Below, piece after piece: positions 49,201-63,845 of a stretch of DNA of 64,000 bases. The DNA is from Dermacentor variabilis (lineage: Eukaryota; Arthropoda; Arachnida; Ixodida; Ixodidae), in NCBI RefSeq assembly GCF_050947875.1, contig NC_134570.1, positions 240,056,584 through 240,120,583 on the forward strand, given 5' to 3'. How positions within the stretch are numbered: position 1 is the first letter of the stretch; each line of letters begins with the position of its first letter. A program made the translations under genes and the position numbers. The notes below the pieces were generated by a model. That model searched no databases, was not told the origin of the DNA, and saw nothing but the letters and a program-made list of their open reading frames with translations.

Positions 49201-51189
49201 TACTTGCCTGGGCCAGGTAACCGAAATAAACAATGCCACCACATGAATGTGTGTTTGCACTCAAGCTGCCAACAGTGGCTGTCATTTTCGCGTTGATTGC
49301 TTCTGCTTGACCAACAGTTGCGACGGCTTGACAGTGTTTTAACGTGCAGACTGCTAATGGTAGCTTTCAAGCGAGCCCTCGACTACTGATATTAATAGCT
49401 ACCCGAATTAGCATTTTGGGCCTAACTAAGGTAATGATGTTTGATCATTGTTGTCTTATTCGCATTACTTACCTGGGCGAGGTAACCGAAATAAACAATG
49501 CCACCACATTAATGTGTGTTCGCACGCAAGCTGCCAACAGTGGCTGTCATTTTCGCATTGATTGTTGCTGCTTGACCAACAGTGGCGACGGCTTGAGTGT
49601 GCTTTAACGTGCAAACTGCTAATGGTGCCTTTCAAGCGTACCCTCGACTACTGCTGTTAATAGCTACCCGAATGAGTATTTTGGGCCTGACTAAGCTAAT
49701 GATGTTTGATAATTGTACTCTTATTCTCATTACTCGCCTGGGCCCGGTAACCAAAATAAAGAATGCCACCATATGAATGTGTGTTTGATTGCAAGCTGCC
49801 AACAGTGGCTGTCATTTTCGCGTTGGTAGCGTCGGTTTCACCAACTGTGGTGACGGCTTGACTGCGCTTTGACGTGCAGACTGCTAATGGTGCCTTTCAA
49901 GCAAGCCCTCGACCACTGCTACTATTAGCTACCCGAATGAGTATTTTGGGCCTAAGTTAGGTAATGATGTTTGATAATTGTTCACTTATTCGTATTACTT
50001 GCCTGGGCCAGGTAACCGAAATAAACAATGCCACCACATGAATGTGTGTTGGCACGCAAGCTGCCAACTGTGGCTGTCATTTTCGCATTGATTGTTGCTG
50101 TTTCACCAACAGTGGCGACGGCTTGACTGCGCTTTGACGTGCAGACTGCTAATGGTGCCTTTCAAGCGAGACCTCGACTACTGATATTAATGGCTTCCCG
50201 CATGAGTATTCTGGGCCTAACTAAGCTAATGATGTTTGATAATTGCTCTCATATTGGCATTACTTGCCTGGACCAGATAACCAAAATAAACAATGCCATC
50301 ACATGAATGTGTGCTTGCATGCAAGCTGCCAACAGTAGCTGTCATTTTCGTCTTGATTGTTGCTGTTTCACCAAGAGTGACGACGGCTTGACTGCGCTTT
50401 GACGTGCAGACTGCTAATGGTACCTTTTAAGCGAGCCCTCGACTACTGCTATTAATAGCTACACGAATGAGTATTTTGGGCGTAACTAAGCTAATGATGT
50501 TTGATAATTGTTCTCTTATTCGCATTACTTGCCTAGGCCAGGTAACCGAAATAAACAATGCCACCACATGAATGTGTGTTTGCACGCAAGCTGCCAACAG
50601 TGGCTGTCATTTTCGCATTGATTGTTGCTGTTTCACCAACAGTGGCGACGGCTTGACTGCGCTTTGACGTGCAGACTGTTAATGGTGCCTTTCAAGCAAG
50701 CCCTCGACTACTGCTACTATTAGCTACCCGAATGAGTATTTTCGGCCTAAGTTAGGTAATGATGTTTGATAATTGTTCACCCATTCGTATTACTTGCCTG
50801 GGCCAGGTAACCGAAATAAACAATGCCACCATATGAATGTGTGTTGGCACGCAAGCTGCCAACTGTGGCTGTCATTTTCGCATTGATTGTTGCTGTTTCA
50901 CCAACAGTGGCGACGGCTTGAGTGCGCTTTGACGTGCAGACTGCTAATGGTACCTTGACAGCGAGCCCTCGACTACTGATATTAATAGCTATCCGAATGT
51001 GTATTTTGTGCCTAACTAAGGTAATGATGTTTGATGATTGTTCTCTTATTCGCATTACTTGCGTGGACCAGGCAACCAAAATAAACAATGCCGTCACATG
51101 AATGTGTGTATGCACGCAAGATGCCAACAGTGGCTGCCATTTTCGCATTGATTGTTGCTGTTTCAGCAACTGTGGCGACGGATGGACTG
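46259..51189. repeat. Satellite, irregular monomers right of the LINE
   Basis: Monomers of the 265-bp family resume in register after the element. A 215-bp monomer lies at 47536-47750. A run at about 48300-48720 recurs near 50155-50575 at an offset of 1854 bp. It is recognised by GAGTGACGACGG and by CTACACGAATGAG; a third relative lies near 60343. No higher-order period and no gene are seen. Confidence 0.88.
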
Positions 51190-53610
51190 CGCTTTGACGT
51201 GCAGACTGCTAATGGTACCTTTTAAGCGAGCCCTCGACTCCTGCTATTAATAGCTACCCCAATAAGTATTTTGGCCTAACTAAGCTAATGATGTTTATAA
51301 TTGTACTCTTATTCTCTTTAATTGCCTGGGCCCGGTAACCAAAATAAAGAATGCCACCATATGAATGTGCGTTTGGTTGCAAGCTGCCAACAGTGGCTGT
51401 CATTTTCGCGTTGATTGCTGCCGTTTCACCAACTGTGGCGACGGCTTGACTGCGCTTTGACGTGCAGACTGTTAATCGTACCTTTCAAGCGAGCCCTCGA
51501 CTACTCATATTAATAGCTACCCGAATGAGTATTTTGGGCGTAACAAAGCTAATGATGTTTGATAATTGTTCTCTTATTCGCATTACTTGCCTGGGCCAGG
51601 TAACCGAAATAAACAATGCCTCCACATGAATGTGTTTGCACACAAGCTGCCAACAGTGGCTGTCATTTTCGCATTGATTGTTGCTGTTTCACCAACAGTG
51701 GCGACGGCTTGACTGCGCTTTGATGTGCAGACTGCTAATGGTGCCTTTCAAGCAAGCCCTCGACTACTGCTACTATTAGCTACCCGTATGAGTATTTTGG
51801 GCCTAACTAAGCTAATGATGTTTGATAATTGTACTCTTATTCGCATTACTTGCCTGGGCCCGGTAACCAAAATAAAAAATGCCACCATATGAATGTGTGT
51901 TTGATTGCAATCTGCCAACAGTGGCTGTCATTTTCGCGTTGGTAGCTGCCGTTTCACCAACTGTGGCGACGGCTTGACTGCGCTTTGACGTGGAGACTGC
52001 TAATGGTACCGTTCAAGCGAGACCTCGACTACTGATATTAATGGCTTCCCGCATGAGTATTCTGGGCCTAACTAAGCTAATGATGTTTGATAATTGCTCT
52101 CATATTGGCATAACTTGCCCGGACCAGATAACCAAAATAAACAATGCCATCACATGAATGTGTGCTTGCATGCAAGCTGCCAACAGTAGCTGTCATTTTC
52201 GCGTTGATTGCTGCCGTTTCACCAACTGTGGCGACGGCTTGACTGCGCTTTGACGTGCAGACTGGTAATCGTACCTTTCAAGAGAGCCCTCGACTACTCA
52301 TATAATAGCTACCCGAATGAGTATTTTGGGCGAAACTAAGCTAATGATGTTTGATAATTGTTCTCTTATTCGCATTACTTGCCTGGGCCAGGTAACCGAA
52401 ATAAACAATGCCACCACATGAATGTGTGTTTGCACGCAAGCTGCCATCAGTGGCTGTCATTTTCGCATTGATTGTTGCTGTTTCACCAAAAGTGGCAACG
52501 GCTTGACTGCGCTTTGACGTGCAGACTGTTAATGGTGCCTTTCAGGCAAGCCCTCGACTACTGCTACTATTAGCTACCCGAATGAGTATTTTGGGCCTAA
52601 GTTAGGTAATGATGTTTGATAATTGTTCACTTATTCGTATTACTTGCCTGGGCCAGGTAACCGAAATAAACAATTCCACCACATGAATGTGTGTTTGCAC
52701 GCAAGCTGCCAACAGTGGCTGTCATTTTCGCATTGATTGTTGTTGTTTCACCAGCAGTGGTGACCGCTTGACTGCGCTTTGACGTGCAGACTGCTAATGG
52801 TACCTTTCAAGCGAGCTCTCGACTACTGCTATTAATAGCTGTCCGAATGAGTATTTGGGACCTAACTAAGCTAATGATGTTTGATAATTGTACTCTTATT
52901 CGCATTAGTTTCCTGGGCGCGGTAACCAAAATAAAGAATGCCACCATATGAATGTGTGTTTGCTTCCAAGCAGCCAACAGTGGCTGTAATTTTCGCGTTG
53001 ATTGCTGCTGCTTGACCAACAGTTGCGACGGCTTGACAGTGCTTTAACGTGCAGACTGCTAATGGTACCTTTCAAGCGAGCCCTCGACTACTGATATTAT
53101 TAGCAACCCGAATGAGTAGTCTGGGCCTAACTAAGCTTATGATGTTTGATAATTGTTTTCTTATTCGCATTACTTGCCTGGACCAGGTAACCAAAATAAA
53201 CAATGCCTTCACATGAATGTGTGCTTGCACGCAAGCTGCCAAGAGTGGCTGTCATTTTCGCATTGATTGTTGCAGTTTCACCAACAGTGGTGACGGCTTG
53301 ACTGCGCTTTGACGTGCAGACTGCTAATGGTACCTTTCAAGCGAGCCCTTGACTACTGCTATTAATAGCTACCCGAATGAGTATTTTGAGCCTAGCTAAG
53401 CTAATGATGTTTGATAATTGTTCTCTTTTTCGCATTACTTGCCTGGACCAGGTAATCAAAATAAACGATGCCACCACGTGAATGTGTGTTTGTTTGCACG
53501 CAAGCTGCCAACAGTGGCTGTCATTTTCGCGTTGATTGCTGCTGTTTCACCAATAGTGGCGACGGCTTGACTGCGCTTTGATGTTCAGACTGCTAATGGT
53601 ACCTTTCAAG
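51190..53610. repeat. Satellite segment duplicated at 61690-63845 (longer copy)
   Basis: About nine monomers match 61690-63845. Shared rare marks include CCTCCACATGAATGTGTTTG near 51619, TACCGTTCAAG near 52007, AGCTGTCCG near 52838 and a TGTTTGTTTG insertion near 53488. The alignment offset is 10498 bp on the left side and 10234 bp on the right. This copy therefore has one extra monomer of 264 bp, in the region of about 52255-52520. No gene is seen. Confidence 0.9.
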
Positions 53611-56600
53611 CGAGCCCTCGACTACGGATATTAATAGCTACCCGAATGAGTATTCTGGGCCTAACTAAGCTAATGATGTTTGATAATTGTACTCTTATTC
53701 GCATTAGTTGCCTGGGCCCGGTAACCAAAATAAAAAATGCCACCATATGAATGTGTGTTTGATTGCAAGCTGCCAACAGTGGCTGTCATTTTCGCGTTGG
53801 TATCTGCCGTTTCACCAACTGTGGCGACGGCTTGACTACGCTTTGACGTGCAGACTGCTAATGGTACCTTTCAAGCGAGACCTCGACTACTGATATTAAT
53901 GGCTACCCGCATGAGTATTCTGGGCCTAACTAAGCTAATGATGTTTGATAATTGCTCTCTTATTGGCATTACTTGCCTGGACCAGATAACCAAAATAAAC
54001 AATGCCATCACATGAATGTGCGTTTGATTGCAAGCTGCCAACAGTAGCTGTCATTTTCGCATTGATTGTTGCTGTTTCACCAAGAGTGGCGACGGCTTGA
54101 CTGCGCTTTGCGTGCAGACTGCTAATGGTACCTTTTAAGCGAGCCCTCGACTACTGCTATTATTACCTACCCGAATGAGTATTCTGGGCGTAACTAAGCT
54201 AATGATGTTTGATAATTGTTCTCTTATTCGCATTACTTGCCTGGGCCAGGTAACCGAAATAAACAATGCCACAAGATGAATGTGTGTTTGCACGCAAGCT
54301 GCCAACAGTGGCTGTCATTTTCGCATTGATTGTTGCTGTTTCACCAACAGTGGCGACGGCTTGACTGCGCTTTGACGTGCAGACTGTTAATGGTGCCTTT
54401 AGAGCAAGACCTCGACTACTGCTACTATTAGCTAGCCGAATGAGTATTTTGGGCCTAAGTTAGGTAATGATGTTTGATAATTGTTCACTTATTCGTATTA
54501 CTTGCCTGGGCCAGGTAACCGAAATAAACAATGCCACCATATGAATGTGTGTTGGCACGCAAGCTGCCAACTGTGGCTGTCATTTTCGCATTGATTGTTG
54601 CTGTTTCACCAACAGTGGCGTCGGCTTGAGTGCGCTTTGACGTGCAGACTGCTAATGGAACCTTTCAAGCGAGCCCTCGACTACTGATATTAATAGCTAC
54701 CCGAATGAGTATTTTGGGCCTAACTAAGCTAATGATGTTTGATAATTGTTCTCCTATTCGTTCTCTTATGTGTTCTCTTCGTTTACAGTGGCTGTCATTT
54801 TGACGTTGATTGCTGCTATTTCACCAAAAGTGGCGACGGCTTGACTGTGCTTTGACGTGCAGACTGCTAATGGTAAATTTACAGCGAGCCCTCGACTACG
54901 GATATAAATAGCTACCAGAATGAGTATTTTGGGCCTAACTAAGCTAATGATGTTTGTTAGTTGTTCTCTTGTTCTCATTACTTGCCTGGGCCAGGTAACC
55001 GAAATAAACAATGCCACCCTATGAATGTGTGTTTGCACGCAAGCTGCCAACAGTGGCTGTCATTTTCGCATTGATTCTTGCTGTTTCAGCTACTGTGGCG
55101 ACGGCTGGACTATGGTTTGACGTGCAGACTGCTTCTGGTACCTTTCAAGCGAGCCCTCGACTACTGATATTGAGAGCTACCCGAATGAGTATTTTGGGCC
55201 TAACTAAGCTAATGATGTTTGATAATTGTTCTCTTATTCGCATTACTTGCCTGGAGCAGGTAACCAAAATAAACAATGCCACCACATGAATGTGTGTTTG
55301 CACGCAAGCTGCCAACAGTGGCTGTCATTTTCGCGTTGGTAGCTGCCGTTTCACCAACTGTGGCGACGGCTTGACTGCGCTTTGACGTGCAGACTGCTAC
55401 TGGTACCTTTCAAGCGAACCCTCGACTAATGATATTGATAGCTACCCGAATGAGTATTTTGGGCCTAACTAAGCTAATGATGTTTTATAATGGTACTCTT
55501 ATTCTCATTACTTGCCTGGGCCAGGTAACCGAAATAAACAATGCCACTACATGAATGTGTGTTTGCACGCAATCTGCCAACAGTGGCTGTCATTTTCGCA
55601 TTGATTGTATCTGTTTCACCAACAGTGGCGACGGCTTGACTGCGCGTTGACGTGCAGACTGCTAATGGTACCTTTCAAGCGGGCCCTCGACTACTGATAT
55701 TAATAGCTACCCGAATGAGTATTCTATGCCTAACTAAGCTAATGATGCTTGATAATTGATCCCTTATTCGCATTACTTGCCTGGGCCAGGTAACCAAAAT
55801 AAACAATTGCATCACATGAATGTGTGTTTGCACGCAAGCTCCCAAATGTGGCTGTCATTTTCGCATTGATTGTTGCTGTTTCACCAACTGTGGTGACGGC
55901 TTGACTGCGCTTTGACGTGCAGACTGCTAATCGTGCCTTTCAAGCAAGCCCTCGACTACTGCTAATAATAGCTACCCCAATGAGTATTTTGGGCCTAACT
56001 AAGCTAATGATGTTTGATAATCGTACGCTTGTTCGCATTACTTACCTGGGCCAGGTAACCGAAATAAACAATGCCACCACATTAATGTGTGTTCGCACGC
56101 AAGCTGCCAACAGTGGCTGTCATTTTCGCATTGATTGTTGCTGCTTGACCAACAGTGGCGACGCCTTGACTGTGCTTTAACATGCAGACTGCTATAGGTG
56201 CCTTTCAAGCTTACCCTCGACTACTGCTATTAATAGGTACTCGAATGAGTATTTTGGGCCTAACTAAGCTAATGATGTTTGATGATTGTTCTCTTATTCG
56301 TATTACTTGCCTGGACCAGGCAACCAAAATAAACAATGCTGTCACATGAATGTGTGTATGCACGCAAGATGCCAACAGTGGCTGTCATTTTCGCGTTGGT
56401 AGCTGCCGTTTCACCAACTGTGGCGACGGCTTGACTGCGCTTTGACGTACAGACTGCTAATGGTACCTTTCAAGCGAGACCTCGACTACTGATATTAATG
56501 GCTTCCCGCATGAGTATTCTGGGCCTAACTAAGCTAATGATGTTTGATAATTGCTCTCATATTGGCATTACTTGCCTGGACCAGATAACCAAAATAAACA

Positions 56601-59600
56601 ACGCCATCACATGAATGTGTGCTAGCATGCAAGCTGCCAACAGTAGCTGTCATTTTCGTCTTGATTGTTGCTGTTTCACCAAGAGTGGCGATGGCTTGAC
56701 TGCGCTTTGACGTGCAGACTGCTAATGGTACCTTTTAAGCGAGCCCTCGACTACTGCTATTAATAGCTACCCCAATGAGTATTTTGGGCCTAACTAAGCT
56801 AATGATGTTTGATAATTGTACTCTTATTCTCATTACTTGCCTGGGCCCGGTAACCAAAATAAAGAATGCCACCATATGAATGTGCGTTTCATTGCAAGCT
56901 GCCATCAGTGGCTGTCATTTTCGCGTTGATTGCTGCCGTTTCACCAACTGTGGCGACGGCTTGACTGCGCTTTGACGTGCAGACTGCTAATCGTACCTTT
57001 CTAGTGAGCCCTCGACTACTCATATTAATAGCTACCCGAATGAGTATTTTGGGCGTAACTAAGCTAATGATGTTTGATAATTGTTCTCTTATTCGCATTA
57101 CTTGCCTGGGCCAGGTAACCGAAATAAACAATGCCACCACATGAATGTGTGTTTGCACGCAAGCTGCCAACAGTGGCTGTCATTTTCGCATTGATTGTTG
57201 CTGTTTCACCAACAGTGGCGACGGCTTGACTGCGCTTTGCCGTGCAGACTGTTAATGGTGCCTTTCAAGCAAGCCCTCGACTACTGCGACTATTAGCTAC
57301 CCGAATGAGTATTTCGGGCCTAAGTTAGGTAATGATGTTTGATAATTGTTCACTTATTCGTATTACTTGCCTGGGCCAGGTAACCGAAATAAACAATGCC
57401 ACCATATGAATGTGTGTTCGCACGCAAGCTGCCAACTGTGGCTGTCATTTTCGCATTGATTGTTGCTGTTTCACCAACAGTGGCGACGGCTTGAGTGCGC
57501 TTTGGCGTGCAGACTGCTAATGGAACCTTTCAAGCGAGCCCTCGACTACTGATATTAATAGCTACCCGAATGAGTATTTTGGGCCTAACTAAGCTAATGA
57601 TGTTTGATAATTGTTCTCTTATTCGCATTACTTGCGTGGACCAGGCAACCAAAATAAACAATGCCGTCACATGAATGTGTGTATGCACGCAAGATGCCAA
57701 CAGTGGCTGCCATTTTCGCATTGATTGTTGCTGTTTCAGCAACTGTGGCGACGGATGGACTGCGCTTTGACGTGCAGACTGCTAATGGTACCTTTCAAGC
57801 GAGCCCTTGACTACTGATAATAATGGCTTCCCGCATGAGTATTCTGGGCCTAACTAAGCTAATGATGTTTGATAATTGCTCTCATATTCGCATTACTTGC
57901 CTGGACCAGATAACCAAAATAAACAATGCCATCACATGAATGTGTGCTTGCATGCAAGCTGCCAACAGTAGCTGTCATTTTCGCGTTGATTGCTGCCGCT
58001 TCACCAACTGTGGCAACGGCTTGACTGCGCTTTGACGTGCAGACTGCTAATGGTGCCTTTCAAGCAAGCCCTCGACTACTGCTACTATTAGCTACCCGAA
58101 TGAGTATTTTGGGCCTAAGTTAGGTAATGATGTTTGATAATTGTTCACTTATTCGTATTACTTGCCTGGGCCAGGTAACCGAAATAAACAATGCCACCAT
58201 ATGAATGTGTGTTGGCACGCAAGCTGCCAACTGTGGTTGTCATTTTCGCATTGATTGTTGCTGTTTCACCAACAGTGGCGACGGCTTGAGTGCGCTTTGA
58301 CGTGCAGACTGCTAATGGAACCTTTCAAGCGAGCCCTCGACTACTGATATTATTAGCTACCCGAATGAGTATTTTGGGCCTAACTAAGCTAATGATGTTT
58401 GATAATTGTTCTCCTATTCGTTCTCTTATGTGTTCTCTTCGTTTACAGTGGCTGTCATTTTCGCGTTGATTGCTGCTGTTTCACCAACAGTGGCGACGGC
58501 TTGACTGCGCTTTGACGTGCAGACTGCTAATGGTACCTTTGCAGCGAGCCCTCGACTACTGATATTAATAGCTACCCGAATGTGTATTTTGGGCCTAACT
58601 AAGGTAATGATGTTTGATGATTGTTCTCTTATTCGCATTACTTGCGTGGACCAGGCAACCAAAATAAACAATGCCGTCACATGAATGTGTGTATGCACGC
58701 AAGATGCCAACAGTGGCTGCCATTTTCGCATTGATTGTTGCTGTTTCAGCAACTGTGGCGACGGATGGACTGCGCTTTGACGTGCAGACTGCTAATGGTA
58801 CCATTCAAGCGAGCCCTTGACTACTGATATTAATAGCTACCCGAATGAGTATTCTGGGCCGAACTAAGCTAATGATGTTTGATCATTGCTCTCTTATTGG
58901 CATTACTTTCCTGGACCAGATAACCAAAATAAACAATGCCATCACATGAATGTGTGCTTGCATGCAAGCTGCCAACAGTAGCTGTCATTTTCGCATTGAT
59001 TGTTGCTGTTTCACCAAGAGTGGCGACGGCTTGACTGCGCTTTGACGTGCAGACTGCTAATGGTGCCTTTTAAGCGAGCCCTCGACTACTCATATTAATA
59101 GCTACCCGAATGAGTATTTTGGGCGTAACTAAGCTAATGATGTTTGATAATTGTTCTCTTATTTGCATTACTAGCCTGGGCCAGGTAACCGAAATAAACA
59201 ATGCCACCACATGAATGTGTGTTTGCACGCAAGCTGCCAACAGTGGCTGTCATTTTCGCATTGATTGTTGCTGTTTCACCAACAGTGGCGACGGCTTGAC
59301 TGCGCTTTGACGTGCAGACTGCTAATGGTGCCTTTCAAGCAAGCCCTCGACTACTGCTACTATTAGCTACCCGAATGAGTATTTTGGGCCTAACTAAGCT
59401 AATGATGTTTGATAATTGTACTCTTATTCGCATTACTTGCCTGGGCCCGGTAACCAAAATAAAAAATGCCACCGTATGAATGTGTGTTTGATTGCAAGCT
59501 GCCAACAGTGGCTGTCATTTTCGCGTTGGTAGCTGCCGTTTCACCAACTGTGGCGACGGCTTGACTGCGCTTTGACGTGGAGACTGCTAATGGTACCTTT

Positions 59601-61689
59601 CAAGCGAGACCTCGACTACTGATATTAATGGCTTCCCGCATGAGTATTCTGGACCTAACTAAGCTAATGATGTTTGATAATTGCTCTCATATTGGCATTA
59701 CTTGCCTGGACCAGATAACCAAAATAAACAATGCCATCACATGAATGTGTGCTTGCATGCCAGCTGCCAACAGTAGCTGTCATTTTCGCGTTGATTGCTG
59801 CCGCTTCACCAACTGTGGCGACGGCTTGACAGTGTTTTAACGTGCAGACTGCTAATGGTAGCTTTCAAGCGAGCCCTCGACTACTGATATTAATAGCTAC
59901 CCGAATTAGCATTTTGGGCCTAACTAAGGTAATGATGTTTGATCATTGTTGTCTTATTCGCATTACTTGCCTGGGCCAGGTAACCGAAATAAACAATGCC
60001 ACCACATGAATGTGTGTTTGCACGCAAGCTGCCAACAGTGGCTGTCATTTTCGCGTTGGTAGCTGCCGTTTCACCAACTGTGGCGACGGCTTGACTGCGC
60101 TTTGACGTGGAGACTGCTAATGGTGCCTTTCAAGCAAGCCCTCGACTACTGCTACTATTAGCTACCCGAATGAGTATTTTGGGCCTATCTAAGCTAATGA
60201 TGTTTGATAATTGTACTCTTATTCGCATTACTTGCCTGGGCCCGGTAACCAAAATAAAAAATGCCATCACATGAATGTGTGCTTGCATGCAAGCTGCCAA
60301 CAGTAGCTGTCATTTTCGTCTTGATTATTGCTGTTTCACCAAGAGTGACGACGGCTTGACTGCGCTTTGACGTGCAGACTGCTAATGGTACCTTTTAAGC
60401 GAGCCCTCGACTACTGCTATTAATAGCTACACGAATGAGTATTTTGGGCGTAACTAAGCTAATGATGTTTGATAATTGTTCTCTTATTCGCATTACTTGC
60501 CTGGGCCAGGTAACCGAAATAAACAATGCCACCACATGAATGTGTGTTTGCACGCAAGCTGCCAACAGTGGCTGTCATTTTCGCATTGATTGTTGCTGTT
60601 TCAGCAACTGTGGCGACGGATGGACTGCGCTTTGACGTGCAGACTGCTAATGGTACCTTTCAAGCGAGCTCTGACTACTGATATTATTAGCTACCCGAAT
60701 GAGTATTTTGGGCCTAACTAAGCTAATGATGTTTGTTGATTGTTCTCTTGTTCGCATTACTTCCTTGGGCCAGGTAACCAAAATAAAAAATACCACCACA
60801 TGAATTTGTGTTTGCACTCAAGCTACCAACAGTGGCTGTCATTTTCGCATTGATTGTTGCTGTTTCACCAACAGTGGTGACGGCTTGACTGCGCTTTGAC
60901 GTGCAGACTGCTAATGGTACCTTTCAAGCGGGCCCTCGACTACTGTTATTAATAGCTACCCGAATGAGTATTCTGGGCCTAACTAAGTTAATGATGTTTG
61001 ATAATTGTTCTCTTATTGGCATTACTTACCTGGACCAGATAACCAAAATAAAGAATGCCATCATATGAATGTGTGCTTGCATGCAAGCTGCCAACAGTAG
61101 CTGTCATTTTCGCATTGATTGTTGCTGTTTCACCAAGAGTGGCGACGGCTTGACTGCGCTTTGACGTGCAGAAAGCTAATGGTACCTTTTAAGCGAGCCC
61201 TCGACTACTGCTAATAATAGCTACCCCAATGAGTATTTTGGGCCTAACTAAGCTAAAGATGATTGATAATTGTTCTTTTATTCGCATTACTTGCCTGGGC
61301 CCGGTAACCAAAATAAAATATGCCACCATATGAATGTGTGTTTGATTGCAAGCTGCCAACAGTGGCTGACATTTTCGCGTTGGTAGCTGCCGTTTCACCA
61401 ACTGTGGCGATGGCTCAACTGCGCTTTGACGTGCAGACTGCTAATGGTACCATTCAAGCGAGACCTCGACTACTGATATTAATGGTTACCCGCATGAGTA
61501 TTCTGGGCCTAACTAAGCTAATGATGTTTGATCATTGCTCTCTTATTGGCATTACTTTCCTGGACCAAATAACCAAAATAAACAGTGCCATCACATGAAT
61601 GTGTGCTTGCATGCAAGCTGCCAACAGTAGCTGTCATTTTCGCATTGATTGTTGCTGTTTCACCAAGAGTGGCAACGGCTTGACTGCGC
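53611..61689. repeat. Satellite, irregular monomers
   Basis: About thirty monomers of mixed subclasses, with 215-bp monomers at 54638-54852 and 58298-58512. Near 60666 a 2-bp loss gives GAGCTCTGACTAC in place of GAGCTCTCGACTAC. Some monomers echo others far away, for example 59830-59960 and 49325-49460 (both with GAATTAGCATTTTGGG). No higher-order period longer than two copies and no gene are seen. Confidence 0.87.
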
Positions 61690-63845
61690 TTTGACGTGCA
61701 GACTGCTAATGGTACCTTTTAAGCGAGCCCTCGACTACTGCTATTAATAGCTACCCCAATAAGTATTTTGGCCTAACTAAGCTAATGATGTTTGATAATT
61801 GTACTCTTATTCTCTGTAATTGCCTGGGCCCGGTAACCAAAATAAAGAATGCCACCATATGAATGTGCGTTTGATTGCAAGCTGCCAACAGTGGCTGTCA
61901 TTTTCGCGTTGATTGCTGCCGTTTCACCAACTGTGGCGACGGCTTGACTGCGCTTTGACGTGCAGACTGTTAATCGTACCTTTCAAGCGAGCCCTCGACA
62001 ACTCATATTAATAGCTACCCGAATGAGTATTTTGGGCGTAACTAAGCTAATGATGTTTGATAATTGTTCTCTTATTCGCATTACTTGCCTGGGCCAGGTA
62101 ACCGAAATAAACAATGCCTCCACATGAATGTGTTTGCACGCAAGCTGCCAACAGTGGCTGTCATTTTCGCATTGATTGTTGTTGTTTCACCAACAGTGGC
62201 GACGGCTTGACTGCGCTTTGACGTGCAGACTGCTAATGGTGCCTTTCAAGCAAGCCCTCGACTACTGCTACTATTAGCTACCCGAATGAGTATTTTGGGC
62301 CTAACTAAGCTAATGATGTTTGATAATTGTACTCTTATTCGCATTACTTGCCTGGGCCCGGTAACCAAAATAAAAAATGCCACCATATGAATGTGTGTTT
62401 GATTGCAATCTGCCAACAGTGGCTGTCATTTTCGCGTTGGTAGCTGCCGTTTCACCAACTGTGGCGACGGCTTGACTGCGCTTTGACGTGGAGACTGCTA
62501 ATGGTACCGTTCAAGCGAGACCTCGACTACTGATATTAATGGCTTCCCGCATGAGTATTCTGGGCCTAACTAAGCTAATGATGTTTGATAATTGCTCTCA
62601 TATTGGCATAACTTGCCTGGACCAGATAACCAAAATAAACAATGCCATCACATGAATGTGTGCTTGCATGCAAGCTGCCAACAGTAGCTGTCATTTTCGC
62701 GTTGATTGCTGCCGTTTCACCAACTGTGGCAACGGCTTGACTGCGCTTTGACGTGCAGACTGTTAATGGTGCCTCTCAGGCAAGCCCTCGACTACTGCTA
62801 CTATTAGCTACCCGAATGAGTATTTTGGGCCTAAGTTAGGTAATGATGTTTGATAATTGTTCACTTATTCGTATTACTTGCCTGGGCCAGGTAACCGAAA
62901 TAAACAATGCCACCACATGAATGTGTGTTTGCACGCAAGCTGCCAACAGTGGCTGTCATTTTCGCATTGATTGTTGTTGTTTCACCAGCAGTGGTGACCG
63001 CTTGACTGCGCTTTGACGTGCAGACTGCTAATGGTACCTTTCAAGCGAGCTCTCGACTACTGCTATTAATAGCTGTCCGAATGAGTATTTGGGACCTAAC
63101 TAAGCTAATGATGTTTGATAATTGTACTCTTATTCGCATTACTTTCCTGGGCGCGGTAACCAAAATAAAGAATGCCACCATATGAATGTGTGTTTGCTTC
63201 CAAGCAGCCAACAGTGGCTGTAATTATCGCGTTGATTGCTGCTGCTTGACCAACAGTTGCGACGGCTTGACAGTGCTTTAACGTGCAGACTGCTAATGCT
63301 ACCTTTCAAGCGAGCCCTCGACTACTGATATTATTAGCAACCCGAATGAGTAGTCTGGGCCTAACTAAGCTTATGATGTTTGATAATTGTTTTCTTATTC
63401 GCATTACTTGCCTGGACCAGGTAACCAAAATAAACAATGCCTTCACATGAATGTGTGCTTGCACGCAAGCTGCCAAGAGTGGCTGTCATTTTCGCATTGA
63501 TTGTTGCAGTTTCACCAACAGTGGTGACGGCTTGACTGCGCTTTGACGTGCAGACTGCTAATGGTACCTTTCAAGCGAGCCCTTGACTACTGCTATTAAT
63601 AGCTACCCGATTGAGTATTTTGAGCCTAGCTAAGCTAATGATGTTTGATAATTGTTCTCTTATTCGCATTACTTGCCTGGACCAGGTAATCAAAATAAAC
63701 GATGCCACCACGTGAATGTGTGTTTGTTTGCACGCAAGCTGCCAACAGTGGCTGTCATTTTCGCGTTGATTGCTGCTGTTTCACCAATAGTGGCGACGGC
63801 TTGACTGCGCTTTGATGTTCAGACTGCTAATGGTACCTTTCAAGC
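61690..63845. repeat. Satellite segment duplicated from 51190-53610 (shorter copy)
   Basis: This segment matches 51190-53610 with few differences but lacks one monomer. The join lies near 62700-62760, where the start of one monomer is fused in register to the end of the next (GCAACGGCTTGACTG followed by CTGTTAATGGTGCC). Identity ends near 63845, where the sequence switches to a GAGACCTTGACTAC monomer. No gene is seen. Confidence 0.88.
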
